A DNA stretch of 64,000 bases, taken from NCBI GenBank assembly GCA_002104945.1, contig MCFH01000009.1:884501-948500 (forward strand), given 5' to 3'. This stretch comes from Piromyces finnis (taxonomy: Eukaryota > Neocallimastigomycota > Neocallimastigomycetes > Neocallimastigales > Neocallimastigaceae). Below are positions 51,842 to 61,005 of the stretch, piece by piece; position 1 is the first letter of the stretch, and each line of letters starts with the position of its first letter. Made by a program: the position numbers and the translations under genes. The notes beneath the pieces were generated by a model that saw nothing but the letters and a program-made list of their open reading frames with translations, made no database searches and was not told the origin of the DNA.

Positions 51842-54080
51842 AATGATTTTTTTTATAAAAGATTTTTTGTATAAAGTTTTCTTATTTACTTTTTTAAATT
51901 AATAAATTATACTAAGAGTAAATAAATAAACTTTTTTTTGTTCTATTTAATACTTTTTTTTGTTTTGTTTATGTTTTTGGAAAATAATAGGAATATTTAT
52001 TATTTAATAAAAAAGATAAAAATTAATACCAAATGATATATTAATTTCTTTAATTAGATCTTTTTCTAAATATCTTTTTATTAATTTATAAATTTTACTG
52101 GTTTGATTGATTACACCATTTTTTCAATATTTTCTATATGTTTATTGTCCTAAATATTATTTATTTAAAAAGACTAATATTTATTTATTTCAACTATATT
52201 TATTCCTTTTTTTATAATCAATTGCTGTATTATATCAATAAAATTTCCCTCTTTATTATTAACTAAATCCCATGTTTATTGCTTTAATTATATTTTCCTC
52301 TTTCTTTTCTTTTTACTTTTATTAATATCATTTTTGTATTAAAATCATCATATTTATTATATATAAATAAAATTATTTATAGTTACCTTTAAAAAAAAAA
52401 ATGAAAAGATATTTGTATTACAAATAACAAAAAGAAAATAAACGATTTAAAACTATTTACTATTATATTTTATTGATGATATATTAAATATTATAATTAT
52501 ATTGTTTATATGAAAAAATATAAATAATATTGTATAATATTTATCTCACAAATAATATTGATTTATTAGATTATCTTCTACTCTATTAGAAAATTAATAG
52601 ATTTATCTATTGTTTTTATTGTTTTTATATTTCTTTATTATATAATAAAAAAAATTATAATAGAAAAATGTTTTTTTTTCTATTTACTTTTTTTGTCTTT
52701 TGTATATGAACGTGTAGTAATAAAAATAAAAAAATTGGTATTTAATTTTTCTTTTCTTTTTTTTTAATGAATACAAGTTGAAGTTAAAACTTATTTTTTG
52801 TATTTGTTTTATTAAGAAAATAAAAATTAAACCTTTTTTTTTATGTTATTAATATTTATGTAATTATTGAAACATGTAATTATTTTTTAGAAAAAAATAA
52901 ATTATAAAATATTTTATCTTAGCAAGTATAGGAGAGATATAATTTATGTTTATTAAAAAGAAAATAACAAGGTTTATACTGTTGATATTCAAATTGGTCA
53001 ATATTTGAAGAATAAAAAGTATAAATTATTTTTTTTTTGGTTTTTTTTCTTTTTAAGAATAACTATATAAAAAAAAATGTGTATTTTATTTATGTATTTA
53101 TAATATGAAGTAATTTTTTCTTCTTTTTTTTTCTATTTTACTTTTATATATTTATATATATAGATTAGAAAATAAAAAAAATAATTGAAAAATAATGAAA
53201 ATATAAAAAGGAGAAAAAAAATAAAAATATTTATTCAATATTTTTTAATGTGTTTACTTCAAAATATGTAAATGACAAGTTTATGTTATATATATAAATT
53301 TTATAAAACTAAAATTTATATTTAAATATATTTTTATATAGTTTATAACGAAATGAGGTGTATAGAAATAAAAAAAAAAAAATTTTGAAAAAAAAAATTT
53401 CATAATATTTAAAAAATTTCTTTCTATATAATAATAATATTAATAATAATAATAATAAAAATAGTCATTTAATTTTCTAAATGATTTTAGTTTATTATTA
53501 ATAAATATAAAATTATTTGTTATTTATTTAGAATTATATATTGAGCATATATTAATATTTAATAGTTTAATACTTTTAATATTAATACGTAATAAATACG
53601 AATTGAATGATTTTACAGGATAAATAATATATTCAATATATTTTAATAATTAAATAATAATCAACTTTACCAACCAACCCACATAAAATCATCCTAATAA
53701 TTAAAAAAAAATGAATAATAATCAATATTAATAAACATCACAATAATATATTAAATAAATCCATGTAATTAAAGTCTAATAATTATAAAGTAATTTTAAC
53801 TAATTTTTGGATTAGGATTTAAAGGACATGAGGCTAGTTATAGGATAGGATTATTTTATTATATTATTATAATGTATTAATATATGATATTCAATAATGT
53901 TTATTAATTTTAAATTATTATATAGAATATTATTATTTATAATAGTGGTTTAGGTAGCATTACAATTATTTCTATTATTATTAGCAGTAGTAGTATAGTA
54001 GTAGTAGTAGTAGATATTATAATTATTGAATTATAGATATTGACACCTTTTTTATAAACACTCTTTGATATTATTCAAAG

Positions 54081-54083
54081 TAT

Positions 54084-54146
<63 letters not shown>

Positions 54147-54162
54147 CTTATTTATTTATTTA
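54081..54162. repeat. (TTTA)n tetranucleotide array
   Basis: About 20 TTTA units with one interruption (a TTAC near the end), in the gene-free region. Confidence 0.92.
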
Positions 54163-54542
54163 CATAGCCATATAAAAATTTTTTTAAGGAACAATAAATA
54201 TTATTAAGGTGTTTCTAATCATTTATTTTATTAATAAATTATTTTGTATTCATTATTGTATTAAATCATTATATTATTATATTGTATAGTATATAAATTG
54301 ATTTATATTTTTATATTATAATATAATGATTATATTGATAATATATTTATAATATAAACAAATTATTTTTCAATATATGTATATATCTTTTCTTAATGGC
54401 CAATTATAAAAATAGTTTATTATAATATATTGGTATATATTAATAGAATTCAAATAAATTAATATTACAATATTTAGAAACTAAATCCTTTTTTTTTAAA
54501 AAAAAACTTATCAAAAATTATTATTATTATTAATTAAAAAAT

Positions 54543-54698
54543 ATTTAATTATGTAGTATTATTTATTATTATTTGTATCAATATAATACAATATACTATT
54601 TATTGATAATAATAAAAATTATTTAATTATGTAGTATTATTTATTATTATTTGTATCAATATAATACAATATACTATTTATTGATAATAATAAAAATT
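54543..54698. repeat. Perfect tandem duplication, 2 x 78 bp
   Basis: Positions 54543-54620 and 54621-54698 read identically by eye; each copy starts ATTTAATTATGTAGT and ends GATAATAATAAAAATT. The lack of differences between the copies suggests a recent duplication, or an assembly artefact. Confidence 0.9.
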
Positions 54699-55716
54699 CT
54701 ATAATAATTAATATAAATTCAATTCATTATAATTGTTGTTGTATATCATCCTTTTTTTTTACTTTTTAATTATTAGCAATAGATAATTTGTATACAATAT
54801 ATAATTTAGAATAATTTATTATAAATACAATTTAAGCATTATATAATATATGAACAATATATTATTAAAATTATATAATATATTGGAAAGTAAAAAGGAT
54901 TATATAGCCATTTAACAAACTATTTCATATTTAAGATAGGAAAACTTTAAAAGGCATCTTTTTTATCTTTATAAAAACTTATTACATCATCAGTACATTA
55001 CAATACATTTTCATATTAAATTAAATACATCAATGGAAAATAGGACATAAATCATACTTTTTTTTTTAGTATTTGTTACCAAATAGATTAAAATAGTATA
55101 GTTTTCAATGTATCGTCAATTAATAGAAATAAAACAATATTCATTTTATTTTATATTGCCTACCTATATTTTATATTACTTTCAATAATTTTAATGTATA
55201 TATAAATAAATAAGAAATACTAAATGTTAAAGTTTTTCACCATAAAATATAAATAGTAATTTGTATAATTAAAACAACATCAAAATAAATTTAATCCACT
55301 ATAAAAATATAAATCTTGCCTTCAATAAATTTGTTTTTGTTTTTCTTTTTGTTTTTATAATTTCTGTATTTCATTATTTCCTTTTTTTTTTAAATAGTAA
55401 ATATATTTATAAAAATAAAAGATGGGTTATTTAAATCTTAAAATAAATCTAATTATATGTTATTAATTAATGTTTTTTTTTTTAGAAAATAAATATTAAA
55501 GTATGTGATGAACATAATCAACTAAATGTTAATCTAATTCTTTAAAATTTTGTAGGATTTAAATTATAAAATTTTACCCTAAAATAATCTTAAAATTTAA
55601 ATTTTAATATTTTAATTAAATTAAAATTCTAACTCAAATTTTATTGTAATATTTAGGTTATTTTTTTTTATTTTTATTTTTATGTGTTATTTGTTATTCT
55701 TTTAATTTTTTACGAT

Positions 55717-55729
55717 TTATATATTTAGT
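55717..55729. repeat. Left target-site duplication of the SINE-like element
   Basis: The 13-bp word TTATATATTTAGT, repeated exactly at 55988-56000 directly after the A tail. The sequence is A/T-only apart from one G, so chance matches are easier than usual, but the position abutting the tail is what retrotransposition predicts. Confidence 0.7.
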
Positions 55730-55951
55730 ATATTTAGTATCAAATTGACTATAAGAGGCTTAGCATTGTAGTTGTGAAATATCGTACAACGACATGCATC
55801 TAATGTACATGGATTAAGTGATCGTCGAAGCTGAAGAAACAGTATGACAGACCAGGAGGGTCACAACCACCTAGCAATAGGAATGAGCCAACGTTTCTCT
55901 AAGAACCACCATTGGAGCTAACTCTGATCGATGGGAGAAATGCACTCGGAA

Positions 55952-55987
<36 letters not shown>
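55730..55987 (+). mobile_element. SINE-like retroposon with poly(A) tail
   Basis: A GC-richer island: 91 of the 214 bases in 55741-55954 are G or C by hand count, within flanks that are nearly all A/T. It ends in 33 uninterrupted A (55955-55987) and is bracketed by the exact 13-bp repeat at 55717-55729 and 55988-56000. A-tail plus flanking direct repeats is the signature of LINE-machinery insertion. It has no convincing reading frame. Weak hints of pol III control are an A-box-like TAGCATTGTAGTTG at 55761-55774 and a B-box-like GTCGAAGC at 55824-55831; neither is a full match. Local hairpins are possible (GACC-AGGA-GGGTC at 55850-55862; TTTCTC near 55894 with GAGAAA near 55935). Source RNA not recognised. 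A retrocopy of a structural RNA or of an mRNA piece is the alternative. Confidence 0.7.
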
Positions 55988-55989
<2 letters not shown>

Positions 55990-56000
55990 ATATATTTAGT
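55988..56000. repeat. Right target-site duplication of the SINE-like element
   Basis: Exact copy of TTATATATTTAGT abutting the A tail; pairs with 55717-55729. Confidence 0.7.
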
Positions 56001-58465
56001 GGTTATAAAATAAATGAATATGGATGGAATGTTAATAATATTTATTATAAATATCTAAAAAATAATAATGTATTTTCATAATGAAATTAGGGTTGGGTTT
56101 GGTATGTAATATTACATTTTTTTATTTCTTAATACATTATAAAAAGTTTCTATAAATAACTTCAATTAAAAAACAATAAAACTTCAAACCTAAAATTTCT
56201 TAGTATTACACTGTATAAATATATAAATAATCGAATATTTGATTTAAAACTTTAATACATTTATAAATTATAAAATTTAATATTTAGATTAAAATTAACC
56301 ATATCCAAAGATGTAAAGATACTAATTGATATATGGTTGATATATGATTATAATAAAAGCAATAGCATTGATAAAGATCATATAAATAACATTTATTTAA
56401 TTGCTCAGTTAATACATATAATAAAGTAAAAAAAAAATATTGTATATATTATTCTATTAGGTAGATTTCATTTAATTAATACTTTAGTTCAACTATTTTA
56501 ATCCTATGATATTTTATTAGAAAAATATTTACATTAAAAATTGCATATTTATTAATATTGAAAAAAAAAACAAAAAAGAAAAAGAATATTTATTAATCGA
56601 AATTAAATTAGATACTAAAAGTATTTATATTTTTATTAGAAATATCATTTCTTTTTATATTTTTTTTTTGCTTCAAATTAAACCGAGATAATGTGACACA
56701 AAATATTATGAAATAATAATTAAGGAAATTTATTTTTTTAAATTAAATATGAATTTTTTTCATATCAACAATTAATTTAAATTTAATATAATTGATAAAT
56801 AATAAAATTAAATGAAAAAGAGAAAATATCGAAGCAGTCTACATATAAATGTATTATAATCTACTTGGAATAATTTACAAAATAAAACCAATTCTATATT
56901 AAAAAAAAATTACAATTAATCTATTAAAATAATAATACTAATAATAAAATGTAAATCTTAAATTTGAAAAAAAAAATTCTGTTGCATTATATAATACAAA
57001 TAATATTTTAAATTTAATTGGCTAATGTAATACATCATTAATTTAATAAATTCTATATTAAAAATTTAAAATAAAATAGAATTTTAAAAATTTAAAAATT
57101 CTATGATTTTATTCCTTAAAAAAATAATAATTAATATTTATATATATTATAATATTAATTATTTAATAATTCTTTCAAATAACTATAAAAAAAAAAACTT
57201 TTTAAATTATAAAGAAAATATACTCTATACAAAATTTAGATGCAACACTAATTAAAACATTTGCTAACAACTAGAATTTAATTTTATTTACAACGACCAT
57301 CATCTATCTTTTGAAATAATTGTTAATAAAATTTATATTAACTAATATATTGTCACAAAAAGCTAAAAATGTTTAATTTTTTTATATTAATATAAATCAA
57401 TCTCAAAATTTATTATTTGAGTTTGAAAAATCTAATAAGGAGTATTATTTAAATTCTTTTATGTTTTTTTTTTTTTTATAATAGTAATAATAACAACAAC
57501 AATAGGTATATATTACTATAGAAATGATAAAAAGGAATAAAATAAAAATAAAAAAAATTAATATTGAATATTTTGTCGGGCCTAATAAAATGAGGTAGTA
57601 CTAAATTGTATTACATTAATATAAGTATAGTTTAATATTTTATTATACATTCAATAATTATTTTAAATATCAATAAAAAAATAAAGAATAAGTTTCTTGC
57701 ATTTGAATAATTCTAAAAAAAAAAAGGGATAAGGATTCAATACAAAGACTATTAAATTAAAGCCAATAAGGCTTTTATAAAGTGTAGATGATGTAGTACA
57801 AAAATTATCAGGAAATGATATTATGAAAATCGTATATATATAATGTCAACTTGACTTATTTTATAGTTCCATTGACATTTACTCTCTTTGCGAATAAAAA
57901 TAAAATAAATTTCCTTACAATTCTATTTATAAAATAATTAATATCAATATAAACTTTATAATAGTATAGTTTTAATATATCTAATTCCATGGAATTTAAA
58001 AAAAATCAATGAGCTGACTATAGAGTATTCATTATTTTTTTATTATTACCAAATAGTTAGTGTAATAATATTCAAAAAAATAACTGATAAACAATTATAA
58101 AATTATCAACTACGACTTTAAAAATTTGAAAATGTTTATCTTTTTCATAAAATAAACTTATTAAAAATTTTGATACAATGGTTTTAATATATATAACGAA
58201 AACTACTTACTTTATTAAGCCATTATCCTATTGATGTTCTTGTTTAAGTTTTCTTTATTTTTTAAAAATATTTTTATTCTTTAATATAGGTTTATATTAA
58301 TATATGTTAATAAGCAAAATAAAATTATTTTATTACATATACGAAATTTATAATTTTTAATATATTTATATTTATAGTGCCTATTACTATTTTTCTTATT
58401 TTGTTTCATTTTTAAAACAATATTAAATATATATATATATATTTAATATTTATAGTTCAAACCAT

Positions 58466-59335
58466 TTAGATTCTTTTGTTAATATAACCACTAACAACTT
58501 TAATATATTCTTCGCATTTAACAACAAGTGCAAGATGTCCACCAGTAAGTTTAGTTTCTACTGTTGGGTTTGACATAATAGATACAAGTTCTTTTTTACA
58601 GGATTCATTAAATGTTTCATCATCCTCAGAAAGAATAAGTAAAACTTTATCATCCCATTTTTTAAAATCATTTGGAACCATATCCATATATTGTTCTGTA
58701 TTTATCAAAAGATCTATCATATGATTTTCAAATTCTTTTTTAAGTTGTTTATCCGTAAGTTCGTAGAAATCTTTAAATATAGATTTTTCTTCTTCCGTAT
58801 AACAGTCTTTTGACATTTTTTTTATAGAATTCTTTATTAAAATTCTAACAATTGAAAATGGAATGAATTTTAAAATTGTTTTAAAAGATTGTTGAGCTTT
58901 CAACATTTTTGACAAACATTCATACGATTCTGGTTTCATGTCTTTTGGAAGACTGCAAGAGTTGGAAATAATCATTCCTTCTACTTGGTCTGGATATTGT
59001 TTAGCAAAAATTTGTGAAATAATTCCTCCAAGAGATTGGCCAACAAGCCAAACTTTTTCATTTAAAAATCTTAAAAGTTCACTAATACTATCAATTAATT
59101 CTTTTATTGTTGATAAATGAATTTGATAATCAAATACTAAAACAGAATATTCTTTACTGAATTTATCAAAATGTGAAAATAATAAATCTGAAAGACCTAT
59201 TCCTCCTGTAAGTAAAAGAAGGGTAGCCTTTGAATTTGAATTTTTGTAATAACGATAAGTAAATGATTTACCATTGTTAAGTATATGAGTTTGGTTTGGG
59301 AATTTTTCATAAAATTCTTGTAAATTACTTTTCAT
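58466..59335 (-). CDS. Alpha/beta hydrolase, intronless
   Basis: A 289-residue single-exon protein. The alpha/beta-hydrolase fold catalyses ester or related hydrolysis; the substrate cannot be told from the sequence. Visible elements: strand and oxyanion-type turn LLLLTGGIG (39-47), nucleophile elbow VGQSLGG with Ser101, acid loop ILSEDDE with Asp238 or Asp239, and catalytic His267 in TGGHLAL; a helical lid lies about 125-215. No signal peptide, so probably cytosolic. It starts at 59335 (MKSNLQEFYEKFPNQ) and ends INKRI, without introns, whereas the large genes around it are heavily split. Compact bacterial-like organisation suggests acquisition from rumen bacteria, which is common in gut fungi; this is inference, since codon use is AT-rich like the host. 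Neighbours are unrelated. Confidence 0.88.
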   Translation of the reverse strand: MKSNLQEFYEKFPNQTHILNNGKSFTYRYYKNSNSKATLLLLTGGIGLSDLLFSHFDKFSKEYSVLVFDYQIHLSTIKELIDSISELLRFLNEKVWLVGQSLGGIISQIFAKQYPDQVEGMIISNSCSLPKDMKPESYECLSKMLKAQQSFKTILKFIPFSIVRILIKNSIKKMSKDCYTEEEKSIFKDFYELTDKQLKKEFENHMIDLLINTEQYMDMVPNDFKKWDDKVLLILSEDDETFNESCKKELVSIMSNPTVETKLTGGHLALVVKCEEYIKVVSGYINKRI

Positions 59336-61005
59336 TTTAATAAATATTTTGTTTGTTAATTATTAATATAACTCTTTATATCGGGGTTGATTTTTTTTTT
59401 TTTTTAAAAGAAAAAAATTTCAAGTAAAAAAAAATAATTATTTTTAAAAACTTTTAATATATGTTATTTATTTAAATTATTATATTAAAAGATATATTTT
59501 AATAATATATTATTTTAATTAAATTATAAATTTATTTCTAAAAAATAATAATATTATTAATATTATGATTAAGGAAAATCATTTGAATAATATTAAAATT
59601 AATAGGAATGTGTTATAATTCTTATATAAAGGAATTCATAAGAAAAAATAATAATTATTTATTTAATGATAAATGACTAACCTCAAAAGTATTTAATATG
59701 TTTTAATATGGTTCAAAATAATAATTTTATATTATCCACATTAATAAAAGTAATGGAAATTTGTTATTGCTCAATATGTAATTTAAAAGCTTTGTTACCT
59801 TTTGAATTTTTAACTTTCAATCTTTTAATAAAAACAATTATTAAAATTAAGTTTAATATTAAATATAATATTAATAGAGTTCCCTCTTTTTTTTAAAAAA
59901 AATAATATTGATTTTAATAAAGTTTAAATTATTAATTTATATTATCTAGTAAAGATTGATACATTTTTTTTTTTTCCAGTTAGTATTATGATCCTATTTT
60001 AATTTTATATATATATCCTAAATAATATTTAGTATAATATAGGAATTATTTATATTATGGTTGACAAAAAAGCAAAAAAAAAAAAAAAAAAAAAGGACTT
60101 AATATCTATCAATAGAGTGTTTATGAGTTTTATTTTTTATTGGTATAAATTAATGTTTTATATATATAGTGTTTAATTCCATTAATTATAATAAATGATT
60201 TTTTTTTTTAAGCATACTTTTATTAATTTTCTTAAAGGATAACAAATAATTATTTTTAATTAAGAAAAAGTTTAACTTAAAAAATCTCGATACCTTTTTT
60301 TTTTTCAATCTTAATCTTTTTTTAAAGAGAATTAATAACTTGCTTATATTTTACATCATCCATAAAAAAATAATATTTTCTAACCTGTTTAAAATAAGTT
60401 AGCAGTAGAATAAAATTGCTTATAGTTAATATTCGGTTGGTTTTTTTATTGTAACATATGTTAACTTTTTTTCAAACCTAAAGTTAACTATTATTTTAAA
60501 TTAAATATAAATTATTTAATTAAAGTTATAAATATAAAGGTTAAGTTATTTTATCAAATATAAATATTTAATTTAATAATATATAAAACTATTCATAAAT
60601 TTTATTTTTATAATTAAATACACCATTAATTATTTGTGGTGTATATATGTATATATATACATTGATGATAAAATATATATTATATAATTGTATATAACTT
60701 TTTCCCATTATATTTATATATAATGTTTATTATAATTAAAGTTAATGTATTTTTTAATTTATATTCTCCTAATAAACCTTATATTATATTAAACCATATA
60801 TATTTACCAGTTAGAATTTAAAAGTGATAAATATACTTTATTAAATATATATATTAATTTTTTTTTTTTTTCATTTTTAATTTTTATTCATTAATTATAA
60901 AACTAAAAATAATAATTCAAAAAAGTGTAAATGAGTATGCTTAATATATTCTTGTAGAAAAGAATATTTATTATTAAGTAAATAACAGATATATGTATAA
61001 AAAAG
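59336..61005. other. Divergent intergenic region
   Basis: About 1.7 kb between the hydrolase (minus) and the receptor gene (plus). It contains T-runs and an A-run near 60075-60095 and should hold both promoters. A 62-codon frame at 59708-59896 is not convincing. No RNA gene seen. Confidence 0.6.

Larger units (their letters stand above)
51842..58465. other. 6.6 kb gene-free AT desert
   Basis: The largest gene-free stretch in the window. No open frame with protein-like composition on either strand. It contains the TTTA array at 54081-54162, the 78-bp tandem duplication at 54543-54698 and the GC-richer SINE-like element at about 55730-55987. The rest is A/T-rich sequence with homopolymer runs. 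Confidence 0.65.

Noticed and set aside
55741-55954. Identity as 5S rRNA, 7SL/SRP RNA, U-snRNA or RNase P RNA
   Set aside because: Only short words match (for example GATGGGAGA as in the 5S 3' domain); the order and core motifs of each family are missing.
57760-57780. Short inverted repeat AAAGCC-AATA-AGGCTTT, terminator-like
   Set aside because: Bacterial-style terminators have no place in a fungal nuclear spacer, and short hairpins arise by chance.
59708-59896. Plus-strand frame of 62 codons starting MVQNNNFIL
   Set aside because: Short, no recognisable motif, and ends in homopolymer sequence; expected by chance in AT-rich DNA.
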